Positions 1-12,899 of a DNA stretch of 64,000 nt are shown one piece after another (the first letter of the stretch is position 1; the number at the start of each line of letters is the position of its first letter). The notes beneath the pieces are model-generated. The model worked only from the letters and a program-made list of their open reading frames with translations, did no database searches and was not told the origin of the DNA. This DNA comes from Hofstenia miamia (Eukaryota; Xenacoelomorpha; Acoela; Hofsteniidae). The DNA is taken from assembly GCA_900660155.1 (NCBI GenBank), contig CABFPE010000038.1:1101147-1165146 (forward strand), in the 5' to 3' direction. The translations under genes were made by a program, and so were the position numbers.

Positions 1-886
1 GTGATTATAGAATCCGGCCAGAAAATCTTGAAATACTCTGCAGGTGATGGCCCAATCGCTGTGCTTGAAAGATGTGGATCTCCATCGTCCTGTTGGTCGC
101 CCTATCAAACGAAGCTTGTCTCCACCTCCTATTTGTGGCAAGAAACCAGCAATTGCTGGAGAAGGAATTTCCTTGGAATTCGATATTTCCCGGCACTGGT
201 TCTCATTTGCGCCATTTGAAAATCGGTCGCCCTCTTTCTTCATCTTCACTTTCATCATGAATGTCGTCCATACCATCGTTCCTGTTCCTGAAAAAAGGCA
301 TATTTTTGAGTTCATATCACATAACGAATTTTGATTTAAAACATCATATTCATATACAGGTTGGATCAAATAGGAGTGATTTATAATGTATTCATAAGAA
401 TAGGCCTACAGACAGGGCTATGCCTAGCCAATCGAAACATTGTGCTGATAATCTATACAATGCAAAAAATAAGAAAAAATGTCTTTTACTATCATTTTGT
501 AAAACTTAAGTGTCAGAAATTATTTCGAGAACTAAATATGAACATGTAGGCTACAATGTACATACATGCAGTCGAGTAATAGTCCTCAATATATCAGAAA
601 AATCTCATTTAAAATTGCAAAGTAACAACCGGATTGATTTCAAAGAATATTATAATAATATGACTGGATAGTTTCGGTATACATACCTTGCATTTTCATT
701 GTCAGCATAATTGAATTCCTCAGTATGCGCCTCGTTTACAAGCTGATTTGGTGTGATATTTTCTGCATCTTCCTCAGCCTCATCATCAAGATCAGATATT
801 TCCGAATCTGACGTAGGTTCCATAACGAGATTTACAACTTCTTCTATACGATAGCCACGATATCGTTTCCTCCTCTCTGGATTCAT
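1..886 (-). pseudogene. piggyBac-like transposase, N-terminal exons (broken, partial)
   Basis: Exon 1 runs from ATG 886 down to 687. It encodes a basic start (MNPERRKRYRGYRIEEVV) followed by an acidic Asp/Glu/Ser stretch, the usual piggyBac N-terminus. It ends in a consensus donor (AG then GTATGT). A second exon starts at 287 after TTTTTTCAG in matching phase and continues the acidic region to GRPIFKWRK, where a TGA interrupts the frame. A later frame shows PSPAEYFKIFWPDSII, which looks like the start of the DDE_Tnp_1_7 domain (normally S-x-x-x-Y-F-x-x-F-F). At least one stop and a frame change lie between 1 and 210, so I call it a pseudogene. The splice sites raise the possibility that it was once an expressed, spliced copy. 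Confidence 0.6.
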
Positions 887-1633
887 TCTGAAATCAATAT
901 AAAATAGCGATTAGATTGAACATTAGATCCAACCAACATTCAAAGCTTTTTTATACACTTCATCAACATTTTAAATCTATAATTAGGATTACTTTTGTGC
1001 TAGCTCATTTCTAGTTTTTTCTGACATTTTTTAATCTGTCTACAATTATGAATTCATGTAGCGTATCCATGGATTACTATGTACTAGAAATGATAGGAAA
1101 GAGAGAAATAAAAAGTAATCCATGACCTATTCCGTTACTTTTGGTGCAAATTTAATTTCAATTTCAAATCCAGACAGACAAAATATTTATTTCAAAGCAT
1201 TGAAATATTTTAACTCATATGAACTTAACGACTTTTGATTAGTTATCTGTAATGGATAAGGACATAACAGGGTTATGAAACCACCAGAATGCTTGTCATG
1301 AATGGTGAACATTTTCCACTATAATTCACATGAATGTAAAATCTTAATTAAATGCGTGGCTGCTAATATATTTCCTAGAATAACCTCACTTGAATGCTGA
1401 ATGCTGATAAATTCAACTCACCTTAGTCTTCCGGCGCAACGAATAATATGAAGACTCGATTGAATGATATACCGGCAATGAGGCTGACGTAAGTACTATA
1501 AATAGCAATCAATGATCCTCAAGTTAGCTTGCTATGACGATTCAATCATGAATGACGACACAGCTTTGCATGGTGATTCGCAATTTTGATGCCGAAAGTC
1601 GTGGGAATGTTCATGATATTGACATAAAAATCA

Positions 1634-2033
1634 CCCCCTATTTGACAATGTCGCATATATGCAACAAATGAATATCTTCAACCGCAGAATGAGAAAATGA
1701 GATTCTGCAGCTTTTCATCGAATAGATTATATATAATAAGGTCTTTCTCAATATGTTTCATGAGCTAAATTGCTTTGTAAACCCGTCAGTAACATTGAAA
1801 AATATATAATGCACTACTAATAGAAGAAAAAAATATAGTGGTTATTTTTTTTGGAAACTGTGCGGTCGGAAACTATGCTTTAAGTCAATTGTTCAGATTT
1901 TTGCTGCAAAATTACTGTAAATCAAGGTAAGAATTATATTTAAGAGCGGTATTGACACTGAACTATCAATATTATTTTGTTATCCATAGTAAGTTTGATT
2001 TGTTGCATATATGCAACAGTGCCAAATAAAGGG
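1634..2033. repeat. Inverted repeat pair with palindromic core
   Basis: Arm 1 (1634-1672) reads CCCCCTATTTGACAATGTCG and then CATATATGCAACAAAT. Arm 2, on the minus strand from 2033, reads CCCTTTATTTGGCACTGTTG and then CATATATGCAACAAAT. TTAA follows arm 2 at 2034. No TTAA is visible beside arm 1. The pair is either the terminal plus subterminal inverted repeats of the piggyBac-like element or a 400-bp MITE. Confidence 0.5.
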
Positions 2034-2037
2034 TTAA

Positions 2038-3087
2038 CAAACAATGATAATATATTAAATCAATAAATATGGGAACATCACAATCTATTCTGAGTTTATA
2101 ATCACAGACATACTCGAGCCTGTGGCGAGACTTGCGTAGGACAAACTGCAAAACAATTGCGCAGAACACTTCAGATAATACAACATCTACTTGAAATCAA
2201 ATCAGTAAAAATCTGATAATGGAATTAATTGTTCTGTCTTATGACAACTCAAAATAAAATTGTGATAACTGATTATTTTTTAATATAAGAAGAAATCCGT
2301 CTGCAATTTTTTTGATCTGACTGGCATACAAAACTTTCTTTCATACAGATATGGCTTTGCACCTCTAGAGATTTATATACATTTAGACAGCCAGCACTCT
2401 GCGAATTCTGGTCTAATTCCTTAGCTGTTTTCAGCATTCTGAAGAGCTCCTTGGGTTCTATCTAAGCCTTTTGAATAATTAAGAATTGAGAATTACAAAT
2501 ATAAAAATATTTTAATTGACAGCTATGTAGTCTAGAATATGTGCCCCACAGCATGCTTGCACTTCATTATTGAATTGAGCCCTACTACCAAAATTAGTAA
2601 AACATCCCTGCTTCCAAATATATCGCCCACAGATAATTTTACTTTATTGACTTTATAAACTAGGTATTCAAAAACTTCTTTAATTTTTTCTAAACTAAAC
2701 ATTTAAATATAGTTACAATAACAGACCAGAACATCTCCCATTCTTAAATATCTTAGCCAAAATTTACTTTATTTGCTATATCGAATGCATTGAAGAACAA
2801 CTTTGTATTAATCGTTTCTTGTTGATTTCTAGAACTCTACATTTACTACAAAATATTCAAGGTTTAAAAAGCCTCCTTCATTTTACATTACCATCATTCT
2901 ATAGGCCACGTAGCTATTGAAGTTGTTCGTGATAATCATAAATAAGTTTTTTAAGTTTCAAATTCATACATTTCGAAAAACCTGTAATTCTAATATCTAT
3001 TGTAACGCAAGGTTATATACCCTTTCAGGCATAAAATAACCTGTAAACATTACTTAACGAAAATATTAACAAAAGATGTCATAAACA
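2038..3087. other. AT-rich intergenic DNA
   Basis: I see no gene, RNA gene or clear repeat here. It lies downstream of the proteasome gene (minus strand). No AATAAA was found close to that gene's stop codon. Confidence 0.5.
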
Positions 3088-6000
3088 CTAACTAAATATT
3101 GGAAATTCATAAAGTTTATCTTTGTCTTGTCGGAAAACCAAACGCTTAACTCCATCTTGAGAAATATCAGCTAATCGAATAACGCCACCACTACTACCAT
3201 CACGCGCCATAGCGAGGGATAGTGATGATTTACAGAAACTTAGTGCTTCTTCAACGGAAAAGCCCAACTTATAAGTGGCATCGCAATACCCATATATGTA
3301 AGTACTACCTGAACCACCAATAGTCATTGGTAATTTGTGAATCATGCCACCAATTGGGAGGACATAAACCTAAATTTATTCAATAGCAAATTTATCCAAT
3401 TCAATAAATCACTGTACATGTACAAACTTAAGTGTTTAAAATTGTTACCAGCCTTAGATTCTGAATTTGAGTGGTATTTTATGTGAAAGAATCGCGTATT
3501 TAAAAATATTGAATTATAAACCCCTTAAAAATATAATAAACTCAAATTTTCATAATCGAAAAATTTGGATAAAACCGGAAATTGGCTAATCATCATTTAA
3601 ATTGTTGCATTGAAATAATTTAGAATCTGGTAAAATACAATACAAGCGTATATATTAACATATTTCAAAATATTTACAATAATTATATATAATCTACAAA
3701 TTTATATATCGTATTCTTTTTGAATTTTCTATTCCATTATGGTTTTTTAAATTTTAAAAATTGTTGCTAACCCATCAGTGGTACTACACACACAGCATTC
3801 TCCATTTTTTGTGAATCAGACTGAAAATTTTACAAACAGTATTGAAAAGAATAAAGAAGCATAAATAATAAAATAAACGGTTCAAAGTGTCTTCTGAAAA
3901 ATTTCAATATACAACAGAGAATAGTTTTCGCCATATACACAGAAATCCTTAACAGACAAATCAGAAAGTAGTTCTACAGATACTACTTTATTTTCATCAT
4001 CATAGAAAAACGACAATAGAGCCAATATGAAAGGTTACATTTCAGGCGTGCAGCCACGACTTAAACAAATGAACCAAGTGCTTTTTTCACACCATATCGT
4101 GTCACAATTACAATCTTCTCCTCAGCAATATAGCTAAGTCATCCCTTATGCTGTATAATTTTTTGGAATAATTCAACGATTGTATGTATTTTCCAGTGCC
4201 TTAACACAAAGATACACAGTATTTAACAAAAACGTCTTTGTATTTACGAAAAGTATTTAAGTGAAACACGATTGGAGTCTAGAATTAATAGCGTCAAGGC
4301 TATTATATACCAAAATCTATCATGCATCGAGAGAAATTGCAGAAACGCGATTTCTCGTAGTGAACAGAATCACTTTGCCAGGGAATTATTGTTAGTACTA
4401 TACTTTGGTACAACATTCTATTTTAAGTAAATTTTGTGACCAAATTGCATCAATCAGAAACATCGACTTATCCATTGCCATAGATAGTTTGAAATGAGCT
4501 TGCAAGCTGCTTAATGAATTCAGACAACCTCATTTACGAGTGGTTTGCTGGATACCAAGAAAATTGCAGATGAGTTGGAAATCGATTCATTTTTTACACG
4601 AACAAAGAAAAGATGCTAATAAAACAAGGTAATGGATAATGAAATCAATGATCCTCAGAACAATTTCAGAATTCATGCCTTAATCAAATTGTCGATATTG
4701 CAGTTCACTATTCAATTTTTGGGTTCCTGTTTAGCTTCCACGACTTGCGAGGCAAAATGTTACAGAATATTTAAGGTCGTGCTTTCATATGGACAGAATC
4801 GAGACAATGATGGCTGCATGTTGTTTCAAGAAATGTTTGCTTTGTAGCAGTGGCGGCTCGCGATGCAAAAGCTGGGCAAGCAATTATTTTTAAATAACCA
4901 AATAAGTATAAATAATAAACCATGAAAATTTTTTTTATATTTGTAATCCCTGAGACGATTTTTTTCAGAAAGATTATTATTATAAAAATAAGATTAGTCC
5001 TGCAGTTCATTTAATAAAACATTTTCAAAAAAAATTGTTAATGATTTCTGTAGTTTTTTCTCCTCTAATAGGTGGTTCTTGAATTTGTTTAAGTTTTCCT
5101 TAAACTGAAAATAATCGTTCTGCACATCCTGCTCAAAATCAAATAGTTTGTATTAAATCAATTATTTACAAATTTCAGGTAAACCAGTCGACAAATCATG
5201 CATTTCAAAAAATCGAATAAGAATTTTGTGATTTCCATTTGGAGCCATGCCAATGATAGCAAACTTGAGACTAATTACAAAGTTTTTCAAGAATGAGAAA
5301 ATTGGAGTAAAAATTTAGATCAGAAAATGGCAGTTGAGGGTAATCACATTTAAATCGTTCAAATTTTTTTAAAATTTAATAATTCTATAAAACGGTATTT
5401 GCATAGGGATGTGAAACTGGCCTCCATTTGAGTGCATAATCTATTTCAAAATATATCACTTTTAAATTACCCAAGCTACTTTTGATTTTCGAATAAATTG
5501 GTTGCACATTAGTAGAAAAAATTCGTCTGTCATTAACAATTCCTATGAATTTTCTAATATCCCAAATAGGAACATCGTTCGTTTTGGCAATGCTTGGATA
5601 GAGAAATGCTTCTAGTTGATATTTAAATAACAAGTATCATGTTAACTTTTGGGTTATTGTATTAAATGAAAATATTACAAGAGTGTTTCAATGCGAAACA
5701 ATGAATGGACTTCTTGCTTTGCTCTTTGCTAGCTCAATCTTCGTGCGATGAGTTGAAGAAAACGGATATAATTTAATCGTTTGAGCATCTGCTCTCAATC
5801 ATCGCAATCGCAATCATCGAAATATTTTTAAAGCAAATCATAATGAATTATGCCCTATATTTCATTCCTATTATTATTTATGATTCTTGAATGTTGTATT
5901 ATGCAAACTAACAATTTACGATTTTTCATGTGTTAAAAAATTATTGGGCAAGCACTGCTTGCCTTGCTTACACGTACGAGCAGCCTATGCTTTGAAGGAA

Positions 6001-7833
6001 ATTTTGCGTAAGAAATCATAACGAAATCCAATCAAAACTTTACAGTGGATCTATTCACTGCAACAGTCTTCTGATTTTCCAAATTTTTGTGTGGCGATGC
6101 AGATATTCCTTACCACTCCAATGACAGTCGCCTATGGTCTCTAAGCTTAAATTAATTAAGAACTATTTACAAACAAAAATGCATCAAGAAAGACTTAATA
6201 ATATGAAAATTCTATCGATTGAAAGCGACATCATCAAAAAAATGATTAAAGTTCCTTGTTAAAATAATGTCCATTATTTAATGCAGAAAAAGATAATTTG
6301 CTCTAGCCAGTGAGGAGACTATCAGGGTTTTGTTGGTATTTCGATTCTATCAAAAAAAGCAAATGTGGCAGCTGATGGATGAAAACCTTAGGCGTATTAT
6401 ACTTTAAGCGATGTCAACAAACTGATACTTTGAATTGAAAGCATTTATTCATTTCAACAATAATGCAAATATTCCGGGAAATTACAATATGAATGCGCTT
6501 GGAATTCAAGGAATAGGACTAAGTCTTAATGTCTCAAGGATATCGTTTCCACATTAAATTTATGACGGATACTAATCTTTTAAAGATGTCGCATGATCGC
6601 GTTTGCGTATATATTCTTCGTTTACTTTATTTGACTGTGTGTCGTAGGCAGTGTAAAGAATGCGATATAGGACATCTTGAATGCTATAGGATTCATGTAG
6701 AATAATTACTAATAGTTTTCTCCCAATGACTTCAGCTGACGAAATCGTGAATTTTTCTAAATTTTTGAAAACTTGCTTGAAGTAAAAGAATGTTTTCTCT
6801 TTAAAATTGATCTCGATTTACTACAGGAATTAGATGCAATTCTATCTTCAGTGTACATTATAGGTCTTCCTGGACATGACAATACCACCAGAAAAGGTAC
6901 ATGGCGACGAATCAAATTATTTAGGCAATTTATTCCATTTGGCAGATTATACAACATCATTTTTTAATATTTTGAAATACGTATATTTAAATTCGAATTT
7001 ATTCCGGAAAATGCCGTTCAACTTACCGCCAATAAGATCAGCATTGCACTAATGTTTAACTTTGTTATATGGACAAAATACAAAAATGGTAAAACGTGAT
7101 AAACTTGAAATAGAAAAAACGTAGTAGAAAATTAGTATATTCAACAGCACGAAATAAAGCATTTTCATTCCCTTAAGTATCTCAATTAAACTTTTAAATG
7201 AATTGTAAAAACTAAGCAATTTTATTAAAATTATTGGTAATTGGTTGGTGTGCATTTACAAAGGTATGAAATTTAAGTAATACTTTATGTGTTTAATGAC
7301 TGAGAAAAAGAAACCAAATTTTTGTATTATTTAAACACAATGAAGCACATGCATTTAAATTAAACATTTGCAATAAAAAACAAATAAACTATATGGGCAT
7401 TATGCGAAAATTCTAATGCAAATTAAATTGATAGTATGTAATATTTAGGCGGCCCATATACTATTAAAATCAAACCTGCCCGCCAGCAATTTCATCCCAG
7501 CCGGCAACTATAATTCCAGCTAAAAGTTGATCACGATATTCATAAAGAATTTTACGAAAAGTTTGTGCAACCAAAGCAACAGTAGGTTCCTTTCCTTCAT
7601 TTGCAGCTTTATAATATTCCATATGATATGACACAATGTCAGCAACTGCTTGAGTATCAGCAGCACTACCAGATCTACAGCAAAATATATATTTTGTAAC
7701 AGGTGTCAATTTGTCTGTAACCCGGTTGGCAATGTAAGAGCCAGTGGTAGTTCTTGAATCGGCCCCAACGACAACGCCACCATCGTAAGTTGCTGCAATT
7801 ATAGTTGTTCCAGTAGATTCTGGAGTTGTACTC
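3088..7833 (-). CDS. PSMB6: Proteasome subunit beta type-6 (beta-1), 5' exon missing
   Basis: Catalytic beta-1 subunit of the 20S proteasome, with caspase-like activity (cleaves after acidic residues). Two exons are seen: 7833-7476 and 3369-3088 (stop TAG 3088-3090). They are joined in phase 0 by GT...AG and encode 212 residues. The propeptide tail STTPESTG precedes Thr1. Counting from [19 protein letters not shown], the residues expected in an active subunit are present: Thr1, Asp17, Lys33 (VTDKLTP), then GGSGS and RDGSSGG near residues 129 and 166-169. Arg45 (CCRSGS), which makes the S1 pocket acidic-specific, is present; this favours the constitutive PSMB6 over the immune PSMB9 type. The mature length of about 204 matches the family (about 205). 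The exon at 7833 begins with the third base of a codon, so a short upstream exon with the start codon must lie above 7835; I could not find it. The 4.1-kb intron (3370-7475) carries a hAT-type element. Confidence 0.93.
4848..5989 (-). mobile_element. hAT-type element in the PSMB6 intron
   Basis: The ends are CAGTGGCGGCTCG on the left and, inverted, CATAGGCTGCTCG on the right. They are flanked by 8-bp direct repeats CTTTGTAG (4840-4847) and CTTTGAAG (5990-5997), 7 of 8 identical, as made by hAT insertion. A second inverted motif, GGGCAAGC-type, sits inside both ends. On the minus strand a broken frame at about 5140-5020 reads AERLFSV then [14 protein letters not shown], which could be the C-terminal hAT dimerisation region, and an open frame lies at 5633-5385. 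The 1.14-kb length is too short for a full transposase, so it is a decayed or deleted copy. Confidence 0.65.
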
Positions 7834-9800
7834 CTAAAAAATAAACATTAGCGGACAATATTTAAAAAATTCTTTTGAAACTCGCAAAAAATTGTAAATT
7901 ACATTAATATTTTTCTGTCATAATTTTCTTCATTATTTTATATTTATTGTTAATCAAATTTTGAAATGATAATTATAGGGTATTGTACTAAAAGCAAATA
8001 TATAGTTGGTAGTTTATTAACACTAAAGAAATTGCTAATGCTTAGTTAATATTTAGTTCTATTTCGTTGGTATTTGTTTTAATCTTTTCGTAACAATATT
8101 TGTTTATAAGTACACCACATCCTAATTAAAACTCCGTATATATCGTATTATTACATTTATTAATGCAATATTAAATTGAATGTTTTTAAAAAACGCGAAA
8201 CAAGTAGAAGACAGATTCCATATTCATCCATTATTGTTTAAATACAATGAAATACAGATTTTATGTATTTTGTTAACTAATTTATGTTAATGTCGCACAT
8301 GTTACATTAGTTAGCTAAATTTGATGGTATAAATAAAGTTTTTGGCATAAAACAAAAACTCTAGCTTAATATTTTTTAAGGTGTTAAATTCTGGATTAAT
8401 AATGCAAGCTGACATAGCATAATGAACAAATGTTTTATAGTCAGCAAAATAGTCTGTAATATCGTCGTTTCAATCGAATGGATTTCAGTAACAGAAACTC
8501 ACACCGCTCCAAACTTTATCAATAACTAACCGAAATAATAGTGATAATATGATTGAGGGGGTTCAATGTAAAAGATTCAAATTAAATGAAGTGAATAGAT
8601 GGCTACATACTAGGCATTGGACACATTCCAACGTTGGAACTACAATTACTGTTCTACTGATAGTACACATAGACAATAAAAACATGATATGAATTGACAA
8701 ATGAAAAATATTATCATTTCAAAAACAAAATATTAAAACTGAAATATTGAGTTTTATGGATATTTCTGTGTATCAATTCGATAAATTTTACCGTTCGCTT
8801 GAAAAATGTTTCAAAAATTTGAAAACAAGTACATTTCAAAGACATTGACTCATTAAATTTTAGAGATTTTTCAAATACGAAAATCGACTATCCATGAACT
8901 CAATTTATTTATTAATCTGCTAAGCTACCGCAACAACCTCTAAAAATATATTGTTAAAAATTGAATTCAAGAATGGCAAGATAAGCTTAGTACCACTACA
9001 AAGAAAACAATATTAACTAAGAATACCTAAAGTAGTGAAGCCTGAACTGATACAACTTTTCATTATTTGAATGTTTGTTCACAATAACAATACAGTCTAT
9101 ATGCATGTCTAAATATGCTGATACCATCATAACTCTTATTGGTAAAGTTTTCTTTCAAATTGTGGTTGTTCTATTGTTATATGAAATTCCGCATTGGTCT
9201 TAACTGATTTCATACTGAAGTCTTAACTATAGTATTGGTTTCATGTATGATAACATCAAAAATTAAATTACACGGATTTTATTCAACGAACCAATGCGAA
9301 TATCAATTACATTGACAGTTAACACTTGCAATTCAGCTATTGACAAAGGGCTTGAAAGCTTAAACTCTATGCGAACAAATTATGAGATGATCGATTGCAT
9401 ATCAGTTTATACTTCGTAAAACATTCATTGTGAAGTGCGTAATCGAAGTGCAATTGCGAATAATTTTTCAATAAAATTCAGTTGTTAGCCAGTAAAATTA
9501 TGGATCAACGGTGAAAAATGAAAAATCGGGGAATATCAAACTGCGGAATCATTCGCTGAGATTTAGTCTAGCACAATAGAGCGTGCTTTGTCTTCTTAAA
9601 TTTTATTTGTATTTTTAGTAATGTAGTGTTTTCTGATACTAATTATTTTGTTGAATCAATCTTTATTTCCGATATGTACTAGTGTTTGTTTTAGTAAATA
9701 ATGTTTATGTTTGGCATGTTACTTGCAGTCAAGTATGTGACACAACAACCACCACGCATATCTACCATATATCATAATTAGCTGTATTCAACACAATTAA
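7834..9800. other. AT-rich DNA upstream of PSMB6
   Basis: The missing first coding exon and promoter of PSMB6 should lie in or beyond this stretch on the minus strand. I checked a consensus-like donor near 8496-8501, but the frame behind it is closed by stops. Nothing else was recognised. Confidence 0.4.
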
Positions 9801-9804
9801 TGAA

Positions 9805-10035
9805 AGGCGTACATACAGGGGCCCAGCTAACCAACGATCCTGGGGTGGTGTACCCACATAATTTTTCTTAAAAACCCTAGTGTATAAAAACAATTGGAGT
9901 GCTAATGATTTGGATGCATTGAAAACAAGGATAAGATATTGCATGAAAAAAGTGGGCAAAAAGATTGTTCAGGACATGATGGAAAATTTCAAGAAAAAAT
10001 TGAGAAAAGCAAAAGAAAATGGAACTAGCAGCTGA
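9805..10035 (+). mobile_element. Possible mariner/Tc1-like transposase C-terminal fragment
   Basis: The frame from about 9891 to the TGA at 10033 reads NNWSANDLDALKTRIRYCMK, then KVGKKIVQDMMENFKKKLRK, then AKENGTSS. This resembles the end of IS630/Tc1/mariner transposases: a ...DL..LK..IR helix, then ...MEN(F/L)..RL... followed by a Asn/Gly-containing tail. No catalytic DDE residues and no terminal repeats with TA duplication were found, so this is a fragment at best. The DNA from 10036 to about 11059 is AT-rich with nothing recognised. Confidence 0.35.
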
Positions 10036-11059
10036 TATCATTAGTATATATGTTGTATTACATGTTATTAAGATTTTTTTACTTTTTTTAATTGCATTTC
10101 ATTAATAAATGTTATTCAGTGGATATTGTAAATTTTTAGTGATCACCCCTTAATATCTTATGATTAGTTTAAATTAACGGAAAGGCAATCAGAAGTTAAA
10201 TATGTTGTTGTACAAGTACATAGACGTTTAGCTGAAACATTTCACCCCTGAAGAACTTGGCCCTAAAGTTTTTTTAATTTAAAAAAACTAATTTTAATAC
10301 ATTTGTGTGAGATTGTATCCGGTATTGAAGCGTAAATTGTAATCTATATATTAGCCTGCTAGACATTTTATTTCATTTTAGCATTATTATAATTAACATT
10401 TAGAGACGGTTATAATTAGGGAAAAGGAAAGTTTTACTTGAAAAAAAAACAAAAGCTTGTAATATCGGAAACCGGTAAGATGACTTGAAATTGATTGTTT
10501 TCCAGGGCAATTAATTATAGTGTTTGAATGACAGTATTGTTGGATTTTTTCAATGATTGCGGATCAACTTATGAATTTCAATTTTGATTGTTTTTATAGC
10601 AAATGTACTGTACAAATTCTTGTTTTCCTAATATTTAGAATGATGATAAGCTCTATGTAAAGATATAAGTGTATAAAAGTGAACCTACCTTTTGAAAAAC
10701 TAAGGGGCAAAAGAATTTGAATTATATTTTTATATTATTGTATTTCAAGTAGGCTTAGTATATTAATATACGCCAGTGAGCGAACCCAAATGTACATGCC
10801 CCTTATGTCATCATTACATGTTTGGGTAGATTTAGAGAAGTAAACTAACGATTTTAGTTGCTGTTCTGGCAAGGAGAGCAATTTCGCTAACGTACCACCA
10901 TATATTTTTATTGTTGGCCCTCTGCTTTGCTATAATAGAGTTTTAAAATACTTAATTACATATAAACAAATTTATACAAATAATTCTGTATTAAAATCTA
11001 ACCATAATACATAAGTAATAGTAACTGAAAAACTACAAAAAGCGGAACAATTATTAACC

Positions 11060-11470
11060 ACTTCTGTATTTATTGCTCTAAGGACAGCCTTTGACACTAT
11101 TAATCACAAACTATTAATACTCAGGGGTCAGATATGCAAAATTTCTGAAAACTATGCAACCCTATTTGTGAATTCAAAATTTCAAAAGAATTAGAAAGGG
11201 CATCACGTGGTGTAACGCAAGACTCTATCTTAGAACCGTTGTTGTTTCTTACGTACATAAATTATTTACCAAATTGTTTATGTGCACAAATGATTGCTTA
11301 AGCGTAGCAAATTATATATTTAAAAATAGTCATGGCAACAATTCTTTTATTATGCAAATGTCTGGACTTTTTAATTCTTTGCCACTTGACATTGTTAAAT
11401 TGACAATTATTAAACTTGACAATTAAATTTGAGCAGACGTGATCTAAAATCACATTATCTAAAGGAAAAT
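11060..11470 (+). mobile_element. LINE reverse-transcriptase fragment (CR1/Jockey-like)
   Basis: Short broken frames match consecutive reverse-transcriptase landmarks: RTAFDTINHKLLIL (motif A, usually AFDTVNH) near 11085, GVTQDSILEPLLFLTYINYL (motif B, usually GVPQGSILGPLLFLIYINDL) near 11212-11271, and SGLFNSLPLD near 11360, like the ...LWNSLP... before the end of CR1-like ORF2s. The catalytic YxDD block is not seen. Multiple stops and frame changes mark it as old. The flanks (10036-11059 and 11471-12188) are AT-rich with no gene recognised. Confidence 0.55.
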
Positions 11471-12188
11471 TCAACTGGGAAACATTATTCACAAAAGTTC
11501 CATGTTGGATAAGTCCAACAAATAAAAATCCTGACTACTCTAATTATTATGATTTGTAGTTTATAGAATGCAAATAAATGTTTTGAATAGTAGATTACAC
11601 TAAAATTTAAAAAAATCTTATGGTAAGTATGTTTTAGTGACAGATCCTTAGATTTAGAAATTATCACAAGTGGTGAGATTAAAGTATTTAGAAATGCAAA
11701 ATTTGGATTTATCATAGATGGATCATGCCAGGCAATTAACTGGGCCTATTAAGTATTTAATAAATATTAACTAAATTAAAACCGTAATAATATTACTAAA
11801 CAAGGATCACATTCCCACTAATAAATTATGAATGTAATAAGCAAAAAATTTAACTTCGGTAAAACTAAAGGTAAACATAATTTATAACGATTAATAAAAA
11901 TCGCATGACGTTTGTTATGCCCATTTTCATTATAAAAAGCAATACAAATTTTCTAAAATATATTCAAGAAAAAGCATTTATTCACTTATATTACAATAAG
12001 TACCATAAGTAATACAAAACTATGTATATACGTATATTTTATGATCAATTTGTTTGAGATTTTAACGAACAAACTTTAAGCTGTTAGGAATAACTATTAA
12101 TCTTCAAATTCCGTCTACAAAATTTTTTTATTCCTTTTTAAAAAATTTAGATACACATATGTGCAACGACAAAATATTGATTTGTATG

Positions 12189-12531
12189 CAGGGTTGCAAA
12201 AAGTATATTTAAAGACGCCTTAAACGTGGGCTCTTACACAAGCCCACTCCAATGTACTAAAATTTTACTGAAAATATATATAATAGCAGACATTGAATTA
12301 TGATAAACATATCAATATTTATTTTTGGTTGCATAAATGTAAACGTTTAACTGTATTTGCGGTAGAAAATGCAGTTATGAAAATGAGAATGGATGAAACC
12401 CAAAAATTATTTTCGAAACATTCCATAAAGTTCTAAATAAATTTGAAAAAAAACATTTAAAAAAAACAGTTGTTTTAAATAAGCGTTTAAAACATGTTTT
12501 AAACAGGTCGTGTTTAAAACATGCCAACCTG
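12189..12531. mobile_element. Non-autonomous hAT element (MITE)
   Basis: 343 bp. The left end is CAGGGTTGCAAAAAG and the right end, inverted, is CAGGTTGGCATGTTT. It is flanked by TTTGTATG (12181-12188) and TTTGTAAG (12532-12539), an 8-bp target duplication with 7 of 8 identical. Several GTTTTAAACA/TGTTTAAAACA motifs cluster near the right end, as expected of subterminal transposase-binding repeats. It has no coding capacity. Confidence 0.7.
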
Positions 12532-12899
12532 TTTGTAAGTATCAATTTCCCGCCCGTTTCCTATTATGTGCAATAAGGAAAATGATGTGATTGAACACTT
12601 TTTAATGCCGCAGATTTCAAATTGATAATCTGAGAACATCACTCTTAAACCAATATTTAAAATGATTGACATGCTAACCCAAATTGTGTATTCATAGGGA
12701 CAAAATTAACTGTTTACATTTTCAAACTTATAAGGATATGGAGTAGAAACTGATGTGTTCAAAAAAGAAATTATGTGTGTGAAGTATGTGAAAGTAATAA
12801 CAATTCGCAATGAAAAATCAGATTTTTTGAAAAACATTTATATTATCACAACTGCTTAGCTATTATAGCATATAGTTTTCATAGTTCGGACAAAGTCTA

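Larger units (their letters stand above)
1..2033 (-). mobile_element. piggyBac-like DNA transposon, cut by the window edge
   Basis: Read on the minus strand, the element begins at 2033 with CCCTTTATTTGGCAC, directly next to a TTAA at 2034-2037. TTAA is the piggyBac target site and CCCTTT-type ends are common in the family. An 18-bp perfect palindrome (2001-2018) lies just inside this end, and a diverged inverted copy of the whole end lies at 1634-1672. A transposase start is at 886 on the same strand. The other end is outside the window. Alternative reading: 1634-2033 is a separate short inverted-repeat element next to the transposase remnant. Confidence 0.6.

Noticed and set aside
8480-8520. 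GTGAGT-like donor on the minus strand as the end of the missing PSMB6 exon 1
   Set aside because: Both possible frames behind it are closed by stops before any ATG.
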